In this document: in pieces, positions 12,766 through 19,234 of the stretch
Layout of the letters: each line of letters begins with the position of its first letter
Numbering within the stretch: position 1 is the first letter of the stretch
NCBI GenBank assembly: GCA_030550225.1
Contig: JAUQPV010000020.1
Coordinates: 1-19,234, forward strand
Reading direction: 5' to 3'
Source: Acidobacteriota bacterium
GTDB taxonomy: Bacteria; Acidobacteriota; HRBIN11
Length of the DNA stretch: 19,234 nt
Position numbers and translations under genes: made by a program
The notes under the pieces: generated by a model
What the model saw: only the letters and a program-made list of their open reading frames with translations
Told to the model about the DNA's origin: nothing
Database searches by the model: none

Positions 12766-15420
12766 GTGGCACTGCCGAAGGCTTACGACCATCGTGCGTT
12801 GGAAACCCGATGGCTGGAACGATGGACGGACCATGGCCTCTTCCGGGTCGAGACACCGACGTCGCCTGTCGAGCGGTTCGTGATCGTGATCCCGCCGCCC
12901 AACGTGACGGGCACGCTTCATATCGGCCATGCCTTGAACAACATATTGCAGGACATCTTTATCCGATGGGCCCGTATGCGAGGCCGCCTGGCTCTGTGGG
13001 TCCCCGGGATGGACCACGCCGGTATCGCGACCCAGAACGTCATCGAGCGCCAGCTCGCCCGGGAGGGCAAGACCCGTTTTGACATCGGGCGGGCGGCCTT
13101 TGTCGAGCAGGTCTGGCGGTGGAAAGAGGAATACGCCCATCGGATTCGGACTCAGCTTCGGCGGCTGGGCGCCTCCTGCGATTGGTCCCGGGAGCGTTTC
13201 ACGATGGATGACGGCTTCAGCCGGGCCGTCCGATACGCCTTCGTGCGATTGTACCGGGAGGGCCTCATTTACCGAGACCATTACATCATCCACTGGTGTC
13301 CCCGGTGCCAGACGGCCCTGGCCGACCTGGAGGTGGAGTACCATCCCGTCCAGGGCAAGCTCTACTGGCTCCGCTATCCCCTCGTCGACGGGACCGGCCA
13401 TGTCGTCGTGGCCACGACCCGGCCCGAGACATTCCTCGGCGATACGGCCGTCGCCGTCCACCCAAACGACGAGCGCTACCGGGCCCTCGTCGGCCGCGAG
13501 GTCGAACTCCCCATCGTCCGCCGCCGGGTCCCTATCATCGCCGACGAGGCCGTCGACCCCGAATTCGGCTCCGGGGCCGTCAAGGTCACTCCGGCCCATG
13601 ACCCGACGGACTTCGAGATCGCCCGCCGTCACGGCCTACCGGCCGTCGAGGTCATGGACGAGACGGCCCACATGAATGAAAATGCCGGTCCCTACCGGGG
13701 CCTGGACCGCTTCGAGGCCCGCCGACGTATCGTCGAGGACCTGACTCGGCAAAACCTCATCGAGCGGGTCGAGGCCTATCAGTATGCCGTCGGCCACTGC
13801 TACCGGTGCGATACGGTCGTCGAGCCCCGGCTCTCTTGGCAGTGGTTCATCCGGATGAAACCCCTGGCCGAGCCGGCCATCGAGGAAGGCCTTCGGGACC
13901 GGCCCCGGTTCATCCCGCCCAACTGGAAGGCGACCTATCTTGATTGGCTGTACCGCATTCGGGACTGGTGCATCTCCCGCCAGATCTGGTGGGGCCACTC
14001 GATCCCGGCCGCCTACTGCGACGCCTGCGGGACGACCGTCGTCGACGACCCCCTCCCGAAGACTTGCCCCGACTGTGGACACGCCGACCTCCGGCCGGAC
14101 CCGGACGTCCTGGACACCTGGTTCAGCTCGGCCCTCTGGCCCTTCGGCGTCTTCGGATGGCCCGACGAGACGCCGGACCTGCGGGCCTTTTACCCGACCG
14201 ACCTCCTCGTCACGGGCTTCGACATCATCTTCTTCTGGGTCGCCCGGATGGTCATGATGGGCCTCCACTTCACGGGCCAGGTCCCCTTCCGCGAGGTTTA
14301 CATCCACGGCCTCGTCCGGGATGAACGGGGTCAGAAGATGAGTAAGACCCGCGGCAACGTCATCGACCCGATGGACATCGTCCAGGACCTGGGGGCCGAC
14401 GCCTTGCGCCTGACGATGGCCCGCCTGGTCGCCCCCGGGACGGATATGCCTTTCTCCCGTCAGCAGGCCCAGGGCTACCGCACGTTCATGAACAAGCTCT
14501 GGAATGCCACCCGCTTTGTCCTCCTCCAGTTCGAGGCCCGGGAGACGGCCCCGCCCTTGCCGCCGGCCGAGGAACTGGACGTCTTCGACCGCTGGATCTT
14601 GACCCGCCTGGACGAGACCGTCCAGAACGTCACGGCCCACATGGAAGCTTACGAAGTCAACGAAGCGACCCGAAAGGCCTATAACTTCTTCTGGAACGAC
14701 TTCTGCGACTGGTACATCGAGGCCACGAAGCTCGACTTTCAGGAAGGTCCCCAGACGCCGGTCGCCCGCCGCCGCAAGGCCGTCCTCGTCCACGTCTTGG
14801 ACACGAGCCTTCGCCTCTTCCATCCTTACATCCCCTTTGTCACCGAGGAGCTCTGGGGTCACCTGCCCATGGCCGAACGGCCGACGGCCTTCTTGGCCTC
14901 CGCCCCCTACCCCACGCCCAACCCGGCCCTCCGGTGGCCTGACGACGCCGCCTTCGTCGACCGCTTGTGGGCCATCGTCTCCAAGTTCCGCCAGATCCGA
15001 GCCGAGCTCAATGTGCCCCCGGCGGCCGAACTCCGGGGCCGTCTCACGCCGGCCCCCGACCCGGCCCTCACGGACCGCCTGGCCCGCCATGCCGGGATGG
15101 TCCGGTTCCTGGCTCGGCTGAGCGACCTCGAGATCGGACCCGTCCAGCGCCTCGCCGGCTGGGTCTATGACACCCTCGGGGACCACGAACTCGAACTGGA
15201 GGTCGCCCAGTACATCGACCTGGAACGGGAGCGCCAGCGGCTCCACCGGGAGATCCAACGACTCGACCAGCAGATCCAACACCTGCGCCAACGTCTGGAG
15301 AGCCCGGCCTTCGTCGAAAACGCTCCACCGGCTATCGTTCAAGAGACGCGGGACAAGCTGACCCAGTTGGAAGACCAGCGGAGCCGGATCCAGCGATATC
15401 TGGCGGATCTGGAGAAATAG
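12766..15420 (+). CDS. valS: Valyl-tRNA synthetase
   Basis: Class I aminoacyl-tRNA synthetase charging tRNA-Val. The full-length 884-aa protein has the HIGH signature in PPPNVTGTLHIGHA (52-55), followed by WVPGMDHAGIATQ typical of ValRS. The CP1 editing domain lies within about 150-390 (ATTRPETFLGDTAVAVHP, GTGAVKVTPAHDP-type segment reading SGAVKVTPAHDPTDFE). Cysteine pairs suggesting zinc knuckles are CPRC, CDAC and CPDC. KMSKT is at 524-528 (QKMSKTRGN). The anticodon-binding helical domain follows, and a C-terminal coiled-coil arm (about 815-884, LERERQRLHREIQRLDQQIQ) completes the protein. The start is a GTG at 12766 with a strong Shine-Dalgarno. Its leader carries the 16-bp tandem repeats. 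Confidence 0.97.
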   Translation: MALPKAYDHRALETRWLERWTDHGLFRVETPTSPVERFVIVIPPPNVTGTLHIGHALNNILQDIFIRWARMRGRLALWVPGMDHAGIATQNVIERQLAREGKTRFDIGRAAFVEQVWRWKEEYAHRIRTQLRRLGASCDWSRERFTMDDGFSRAVRYAFVRLYREGLIYRDHYIIHWCPRCQTALADLEVEYHPVQGKLYWLRYPLVDGTGHVVVATTRPETFLGDTAVAVHPNDERYRALVGREVELPIVRRRVPIIADEAVDPEFGSGAVKVTPAHDPTDFEIARRHGLPAVEVMDETAHMNENAGPYRGLDRFEARRRIVEDLTRQNLIERVEAYQYAVGHCYRCDTVVEPRLSWQWFIRMKPLAEPAIEEGLRDRPRFIPPNWKATYLDWLYRIRDWCISRQIWWGHSIPAAYCDACGTTVVDDPLPKTCPDCGHADLRPDPDVLDTWFSSALWPFGVFGWPDETPDLRAFYPTDLLVTGFDIIFFWVARMVMMGLHFTGQVPFREVYIHGLVRDERGQKMSKTRGNVIDPMDIVQDLGADALRLTMARLVAPGTDMPFSRQQAQGYRTFMNKLWNATRFVLLQFEARETAPPLPPAEELDVFDRWILTRLDETVQNVTAHMEAYEVNEATRKAYNFFWNDFCDWYIEATKLDFQEGPQTPVARRRKAVLVHVLDTSLRLFHPYIPFVTEELWGHLPMAERPTAFLASAPYPTPNPALRWPDDAAFVDRLWAIVSKFRQIRAELNVPPAAELRGRLTPAPDPALTDRLARHAGMVRFLARLSDLEIGPVQRLAGWVYDTLGDHELELEVAQYIDLERERQRLHREIQRLDQQIQHLRQRLESPAFVENAPPAIVQETRDKLTQLEDQRSRIQRYLADLEK

Positions 15421-15505
15421 GTGTCAGGTATCCGAATTGTTCGGCCTGGAAGAATGGTGTTAGAACAGCTTTTTCCATCGGCCAGGAAGCACGGTTTTCC
15501 AAATG

Positions 15506-15556
15506 GCGAACAGCGAATGGCGAACAATATCTCACCATTCGCCATTCGCTACTCGC
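15506..15556. repeat. Inverted GGCGAATGGCGAA-type hairpin
   Basis: The left arm 15506-15524 (GCGAACAGCGAATGGCGAA) is complementary to the right arm 15538-15556 at 17 of 19 positions, with a 13-nt loop. It lies in the valS/nadC gap. The 85 bp before it, from the valS stop, show nothing recognisable and no obvious intrinsic terminator. Confidence 0.75.
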
Positions 15557-15568
15557 TATTCGCTCTTC

Positions 15569-15611
15569 TCGAAGGGTCGGAAAAGCCGATCCCATGGGGA
15601 TTCCCACGACC
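15569..15611. repeat. Copy 2 of the interspersed hairpin-prone repeat (partner at 4921-4963)
   Basis: CGAAGGGTCGGAAAAGCCGA matches copy 1 with one difference, and the following GGGGATTCCCACGACC aligns with the copy-1 tail. GGGTCG can pair with CGACCC, and inner ATCCC with GGGAT, giving a nested hairpin. Confidence 0.5.
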
Positions 15612-15630
15612 CGAACGGCTCTGGTATTAC
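15607..15630 (+). promoter_or_regulatory. Promoter-like module shared with the PHP upstream region
   Basis: CGACCCGAACGGCTCTG (15607-15623) differs from 6331-6347 at one base, and in both places it runs straight into a TG-n-TA..A. element, here TGGTATTAC (-10-like TATTAC, 15625-15630). A second TGGTATTA follows at 15631. This could be the nadC promoter, about 160 nt from its start. It could equally be a repeat fragment. Confidence 0.3.
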
Positions 15631-15643
15631 TGGTATTAAAGGG

Positions 15644-15759
15644 GATTGCGGATTGGGAATTTTGAATTGCGGATTGGAGGCTGCGGACGGGAATACCCCA
15701 GGCTCCTGCTTGCATCCCCGGTTCCCCAATTCGCAATGCGAAATCCGCAATTCGCAATC
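15644..15759. repeat. Inverted pair of GATTGCG-family repeats before nadC
   Basis: The left arm 15644-15677 (GATTGCGGATTGGGAATT and onward) and the right arm 15726-15759 are complementary at 28 of 34 positions around a 48-nt loop. The words are the same as at 5865-5899, 6421-6441 and 10978-11005. Confidence 0.75.
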
Positions 15760-15765
15760 TTCCCG

Positions 15766-15785
15766 CACCCAACACCGAACACCTA
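15766..15785. repeat. GGTGTTCGG-family word abutting the nadC start
   Basis: CACCCAACACCGAACACCTA ends 4 nt before the nadC ATG and occupies the position where a Shine-Dalgarno would be expected. It matches the right-hand arms at 1008-1040 and 6014-6031. Confidence 0.7.
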
Positions 15786-15789
15786 AATC

Positions 15790-16659
15790 ATGTGGGACTA
15801 CGCCGCCCTGTTTGGCAAGACCGTCGCCGAGATCGATGCTCTCCTACGGGCCGCCTTGACCGAAGACGCTCCCTACGGGGACGTCACGACCCGGCGGCTC
15901 ATCCCGGCCGACCGACGGGCGTGCGGGGTCCTCCGGGCTCGCCGGACCTTTGTCCTGGCCGGCCTCCCTCTCTTTGAACGGGTCTTCTACCTCATCACGC
16001 CGGACATGCAGGCCCGATGGTCTTGTGACGATGGGGCGACCGTCGCCCCGGATCAGGAAATCGGTCACGTCGAGGGCCCGGCCTATGCCCTGCTCCTGGG
16101 GGAACGGACGGCCCTCAACCTCCTCCAACGTCTGTCGGGCATCGCCACCCTGACCCGCCGGATGGTCGAGGCCGTGCGGCCCTACCCGGTCGCCATCTTG
16201 GACACCCGGAAGACGACGCCCCTGTGGCGGTGGGCCGAAAAGTATGCCGTCCGCGTGGGCGGCGGGACCAATCATCGGATGAGCCTCTCGGACGGCCTTC
16301 TCATTAAGGACAACCACCTGGCTCTCATCGGTGGAATCGAAGGTCTGGCGGGGTTGCGGAATGCCCTCTTTCAGGACGCGACCGGCCTGGAGCCCGAAGT
16401 TGAGGTCCGGTCCCTGGAAGAACTCCAAAAAGCCCTGGCCCTCGGCTTCCGACGAATCTTGCTGGACAACATGCCGCCAGACCGGGTCCGACAAGCCGTC
16501 CAGATAGCCCAGGGCCGGGCTTGGCTGGAGGTCAGCGGCGGCGTCACCTTAGACAACATACAGGATTACGCCGCTACGGGCGTGAACGCCATCAGCGTCG
16601 GGGCCTTGACCCATTCGGCGCCCGCCGCCGACGCCCACTTTAAGGTCTATCCCCTCTAA
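15790..16659 (+). CDS. nadC: Nicotinate-nucleotide pyrophosphorylase (quinolinate phosphoribosyltransferase)
   Basis: NadC converts quinolinate and PRPP to nicotinate mononucleotide in de novo NAD synthesis. The 289-aa protein is full length, with LTEDAPYGDVTTRRLIP (about 23-39), LLLGERTALNLLQRLSGIAT (101-120), AILDTRKTTPLWR (135-147), GGGTNHRMSLSDGLLIKDNH (157-176, the catalytic/PRPP core), EVEVRSLEEL, ILLDNM, LEVSGGVT and ISVGALTHSAPAADAH (phosphate-binding end). The ATG at 15790 lacks a Shine-Dalgarno: repeat sequence reaches to 4 nt before it. The 22 residues before the conserved EDAPYGD are normal for the family, and no later start fits. No nadA/nadB neighbour is seen. It is followed after 168 bp by hutH. 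Confidence 0.95.
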   Translation: MWDYAALFGKTVAEIDALLRAALTEDAPYGDVTTRRLIPADRRACGVLRARRTFVLAGLPLFERVFYLITPDMQARWSCDDGATVAPDQEIGHVEGPAYALLLGERTALNLLQRLSGIATLTRRMVEAVRPYPVAILDTRKTTPLWRWAEKYAVRVGGGTNHRMSLSDGLLIKDNHLALIGGIEGLAGLRNALFQDATGLEPEVEVRSLEELQKALALGFRRILLDNMPPDRVRQAVQIAQGRAWLEVSGGVTLDNIQDYAATGVNAISVGALTHSAPAADAHFKVYPL

Positions 16660-16710
16660 TCTGGCAGTCCCGGGTCATTCTGAGACCCAGCCGAGGGCCC
16701 GGGCCTCGTC

Positions 16711-16753
16711 TTGCATCCTGCATCTCGCATCTTGTATCCTGCATCTTGCGTCC
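16711..16753. repeat. GCATCC-family repeat cluster between nadC and hutH
   Basis: Near-tandem words TGCATCC-TGCATCT-CGCATCT-TGTATCC-TGCATCT occupy this stretch. They are the reverse complement of the cluster at 5814-5844 and of the words closing hutH. Just before it are GGGTC-ATTCT-GAGACCC and GGCCCGGGCC palindromes (about 16673-16707). Confidence 0.75.
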
Positions 16754-16785
16754 CACGCCAGGCCCGAGCGCTGGGTGGCGGACAC

Positions 16786-16809
16786 CCGGTATCGAACGCC
16801 TAATACCGG
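16786..16809. promoter_or_regulatory. Perfect CCGGTAT/ATACCGG hairpin upstream of hutH
   Basis: A 7-bp perfect inverted repeat with a 10-nt loop, ending 18 nt before the hutH start. It could be an operator half-site pair or an mRNA hairpin close to the ribosome binding region. No T tract, so not a terminator. Confidence 0.4.
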
Positions 16810-16827
16810 TCCATCGGGACATCCCCC

Positions 16828-18363
16828 ATGTTTCGCATCGGCGAAGACCGGATGACGCTTCTCCGTCTGCTCGACCTCCTCGAGGGTCGGGACCATGCCG
16901 CCCTGTCCGACGAGCGCCGGCGGCTCCTGGCACAGCGCCGCCAGGCCCTGCTCGAGCGGATGGCCGCCGGCGAGGTCATTTACGGCGTGAACACCGGCTT
17001 CGGAAAGCTGAAGGACCAGCGCATCCCTGACGACCGGCTTCGGGAACTCCAGGTCCGCCTCGTCCGAAGCCATGCGGCCGGGACCGGCGAGCCTCTCCCC
17101 CCGTCGGTCGTCCGAGCCATGCTCTTCCTGCGGGCCCATACGCTGGCCCTCGGCTATTCGGCTGTACGGCCAGAACTGATCGATCGACTCTTAGAATACT
17201 TCGAGTCCGGCCTCGTGCCCTGGGTCCCGGCCCAGGGCTCCGTCGGCGCGAGTGGCGACTTGGCGCCCCTGGCCCACATGGTCTTGGCCCTGATGGGCGA
17301 AGGCCCGTGCTGGGTCGACGGCCAGCCCCGTCCGGCCCGGGAGGTCCTGCAAGCCCACGGCGTGGCACCGCTGGCCCTGGAACCCCGGGAGGGGATTGCC
17401 CTCATCAACGGGACGACGGCCTCGACGGCCTTGCTGGCCGTCGCTCTCCACCGGTCCTTCGAGAATCTGGCCCTGGCCGACCTGGCCGGGGCGATGACCC
17501 TGGACGCCGCCCAGGGTTCGGTCCACCCGATGGACCCACCCGTTTGCGAGACCCGACCCTACCCAGCCTTCCGAATCGTCGCTCGCCAGGTCCGGGCCTG
17601 GCTGGAGGGTTCGGAGATCCTGGAGCACCACCGGGCGTGCGGCAAGATTCAGGACAACTACAGCCTGCGCTGTATGCTCCAGGTCCACGGGACCGTCTTA
17701 GAGGCCCTCGGGTTCGTCCGCCGGGTCCTGGAAACAGAGATGAACAGCGTCACCGACAACCCTATCTTCCTGGACGACGGGGCGCCTGTCTATAACGGCA
17801 ACTTCCACGGCGCCCCCGTCGCCATGGCGGCCGACCTGCTGGCGACCGTCCTGACGACCCTCAGCGCCATCTCGGAGCGCCGGATCTTCCACCTGATGAC
17901 GCCCGAGATGTCGGGCCTGCCGGCCTTCCTGACGCCCGAGCCGGGCCTGAACTCCGGATTCATGATGCTCCACGTCACGGCGGCCGCCCTCGTCAGCGAA
18001 AACAAGACCCTGGCCCATCCGGCGTCGGTCGACACGATCCCGACCTCCGGGAATCAGGAAGACCACGTCAGCATGAGCCTGTGGGCCGCCCGGAAGGCCC
18101 TTCAGGTCGTCGAGAACACCCGCCGGGTCCTGACCATCGAGTTGATGGCCGCCGCCCAGGGGATCGAATTCCGGCGGCCCCTGCGTTCAGGCCCCCGCAT
18201 CGAAGAGGTCTTAGCGAGCTTGCGGCAGGCCGTCCCCTTCCGAGCCGAGGACGCCGTCGCCTCTGAGGACCTGGCCCGGGCCGAAGCGTGGGTCGAGGCC
18301 CAGCTCCGCCGGCCGCCCCTGCGAGATGAAGTCGAGGCGGTCATGATACAGGATGCAGGATAA
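16828..18363 (+). CDS. hutH: Histidine ammonia-lyase
   Basis: HutH removes ammonia from histidine to give urocanate, the first step of histidine use. The 511-aa protein carries the self-forming MIO triad A141-S142-G143 in GSVGASGDLAPLAHM, IYGVNTGFGKL (Y52) and RSHAAGTGEPL (H82, the histidine-selective choice that argues against Phe or Tyr lyases). It also has INGTTAS, QDNYSLRCMLQVHG, TDNPIFLDDG, NGNFHGAPVAMAADLL and TSGNQEDHVSM. Length is normal. The ATG at 16828 has only a weak GGGA; M9 (16852) is an alternative start. No hutU, hutI or hutG is adjacent. The last codons (IQDAG, stop) are written in the GGATGC repeat seen elsewhere between genes, so the C-terminus appears to have been replaced or extended by a repeat. 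Confidence 0.95.
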   Translation: MFRIGEDRMTLLRLLDLLEGRDHAALSDERRRLLAQRRQALLERMAAGEVIYGVNTGFGKLKDQRIPDDRLRELQVRLVRSHAAGTGEPLPPSVVRAMLFLRAHTLALGYSAVRPELIDRLLEYFESGLVPWVPAQGSVGASGDLAPLAHMVLALMGEGPCWVDGQPRPAREVLQAHGVAPLALEPREGIALINGTTASTALLAVALHRSFENLALADLAGAMTLDAAQGSVHPMDPPVCETRPYPAFRIVARQVRAWLEGSEILEHHRACGKIQDNYSLRCMLQVHGTVLEALGFVRRVLETEMNSVTDNPIFLDDGAPVYNGNFHGAPVAMAADLLATVLTTLSAISERRIFHLMTPEMSGLPAFLTPEPGLNSGFMMLHVTAAALVSENKTLAHPASVDTIPTSGNQEDHVSMSLWAARKALQVVENTRRVLTIELMAAAQGIEFRRPLRSGPRIEEVLASLRQAVPFRAEDAVASEDLARAEAWVEAQLRRPPLRDEVEAVMIQDAG

Positions 18364-18399
18364 AGCCAACGCCCGAATTCCCGGACGGCCAGTCCCTCT

Positions 18400-18960
18400 C
18401 TATCCCAGGACCGCATCCACAGGAATCGCCACGTCCGGAAAGGCCGTCGGCGAAAGCGTCTCACCCCGCCCGAGGCGCCGCACGTCCTGATATCCGCCTG
18501 ACGACGGTCCCCGGTACACCTCGACCGTCTCGGTGTTCAGGTCGACCAGCCACACCTCGCGAATCCCGAACCGAGCGTAGAGCGGGACCTTCAGGGAGCG
18601 GTCGTATGCGGCCGTCGTCTCGGCCACCTCGACGATCAGCAGGACGTCGCCGGGTCCCGGATAGCCCGTCGTATAGAAGTCATCCCGGGTTCGCAGGAGC
18701 GTAGCGTCCGGCTGAGGCTCGTTGTAAGCGTCCAGACGAACCGGATTCTGGACCCACACGATGGCCCGATTCCCTAAATGGGAAGTTAGGATATGGGTCA
18801 GCCGGCCTACACACCCGGCATGATGGCTTCCGATGGGCGGCATTTGCAAGACCTCCCCCTCCAGGAGTTCCACACGGTCGTCCTCGGTCAGGATGCCTGC
18901 CTCGGCCATCCGGTAATATTCGTCGACCGTGAAACGCCGACGCTCTACGACGACGGCCAT
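18400..18960 (-). CDS. Uma2-family (DUF820) PD-(D/E)xK nuclease-fold protein
   Basis: 186 aa, full length for the family. Visible core: RRRFTVDEYYRMAEAGILTEDDRVELLEGEVLQM (N-terminal, with VELLEGE), ending the first strand; QPDATLLR (P84-D85); LLIVEVAETTAAYDRSLKVPLYARFGIREVWLVDL (E111, K124, WLVD). These match the restriction-endonuclease-like fold of Uma2 proteins, which occur as many paralogues in cyanobacteria, Chloroflexota, Deinococcota and others. Biological role and nuclease activity are mostly unproven. AAGGAGGT lies 6 nt before the ATG, a very strong site. It converges on hutH with a 36-bp gap lacking a terminator. Its position among repeats is consistent with a mobile accessory gene, but no transposase is attached. 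Confidence 0.9.
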   Translation of the reverse strand: MAVVVERRRFTVDEYYRMAEAGILTEDDRVELLEGEVLQMPPIGSHHAGCVGRLTHILTSHLGNRAIVWVQNPVRLDAYNEPQPDATLLRTRDDFYTTGYPGPGDVLLIVEVAETTAAYDRSLKVPLYARFGIREVWLVDLNTETVEVYRGPSSGGYQDVRRLGRGETLSPTAFPDVAIPVDAVLG

Positions 18961-19001
18961 CGTCTGACCTCCTTATGTGGTGCTCGTCGGGGAAGTAGAT
19001 G

Positions 19002-19030
19002 AGGATATCAGCAATTCGGGAGTTCGGCAA
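19002..19030 (-). promoter_or_regulatory. Weak candidate promoter for the Uma2 gene
   Basis: On the minus strand, TTGCCG (19025-19030) and TATCCT (19002-19007) lie 17 nt apart, each 4 of 6 to consensus. They overlap a direct repeat of CCGAATTGC. The start would be about 35 nt before the Uma2 ATG. Confidence 0.3.
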
Positions 19031-19038
19031 TTCGGGGC

Positions 19039-19234
19039 TCACCCGGTGACTGTTTCATTTTTGGTGGGTAGGGGATGAAGACCTCCTCTGCAGGGGTTTT
19101 TCCACAGTCCGATGGGACCTGTCTCAGGACCCCTTTCAGCGAATCCGGCGATGGCCTGGGTCAGCCAGAAGGTCGCCTCGACCCCCTCCTGAGTCTTCAG
19201 ACCCCGGGTCGTCGGGACCCGGAACTTCAGACGA
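19039..19234 (-). CDS. Possible C-terminal fragment of an unidentified leftward ORF (runs off the right edge)
   Basis: The minus-strand frame is open from the window edge to a TGA at 19039-19041 (64 codons). The first part (RLKFRVPTTRGLKTQEGVEA, then TFWLTQAIAGFAERG) has about 27 of 32 third positions G or C, like the real genes here. The rest (GPETGPIGLWKNPCRGG and onward) loses that bias. I do not recognise a family. It may be the end of a gene or a decayed transposase tail; the plus strand of the same region is also open without convincing content. The 78 bp between this stop and Uma2 hold no gene. Confidence 0.25.
   Translation of the reverse strand, partial: RLKFRVPTTRGLKTQEGVEATFWLTQAIAGFAERGPETGPIGLWKNPCRGGLHPLPTKNETVTG

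Noticed and set aside
13636..15342. 568-codon minus-strand open frame opposite valS
   Set aside because: Antisense shadow of an unmistakable ValRS; D/V/G/E-rich without domain signals.

Overview
This is a GC-rich bacterial chromosomal segment. Coding regions have strong G/C at third codon positions and Arg/Leu/Ala/Pro-rich proteins. No phage, plasmid, CRISPR or complete IS genes are visible. The gene content is mostly housekeeping: ParA/ParB, primary sigma factor, ThiG, TrpC, ValRS, NadC, HutH and one tRNA. It also carries a signalling block (class III nucleotide cyclase, HD-GYP protein, CheY-like receiver protein) and one Uma2-type nuclease-fold gene. The mix of Uma2, HD-GYP, FHA-GAF-cyclase and abundant short palindromic intergenic repeats would suit a free-living, possibly thermophilic lineage such as Acidobacteriota or a neighbouring phylum. 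That placement is inference only.

Layout. Positions 1-5791 read leftward. In transcription order these are trpC, thiG, rpoD, a CAU-anticodon tRNA, a C4 zinc-ribbon coiled-coil protein, parA, and parB (cut off by the window edge). Positions 5792-6490 form a roughly 700-bp gene-free divergent region packed with nested inverted repeats. Positions 6491-18363 read rightward: a PHP-family phosphoesterase, an FHA-GAF-nucleotide cyclase, a membrane HD-GYP protein, a receiver protein with a long acidic/Pro linker, valS, nadC and hutH. A leftward Uma2 gene (18400-18960) converges on hutH. A possible leftward ORF tail of unknown identity runs off the right edge.

How the genes fit together. The rightward genes from 7443 to 12635 look like a second-messenger unit: a probable cAMP-making cyclase gated by FHA and GAF domains, a membrane sensor predicted to degrade c-di-GMP, and a receiver protein that may act as output or scaffold. 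The leftward genes are standard growth functions. NadC and HutH are single pathway steps without pathway neighbours here.

The most unusual part is the intergenic DNA. At least four short repeat families recur (GATTGCG-AATTG, GGTGTTCGG, GCATCCTGCATC, GGCGAATGGCGAA), often as facing pairs able to fold into hairpins. One pair forms arms of 69-84 bp around about 450 bp between trpC and the PHP gene. Between those arms lie a perfect three-way-junction palindrome and a rightward promoter-like site, so this is a candidate invertible or MITE-like element. A 16-bp hairpin unit with a compensatory change is tandemly repeated just before valS. Repeat sequence also reaches to within 4 nt of the nadC start and supplies the last codons of hutH.
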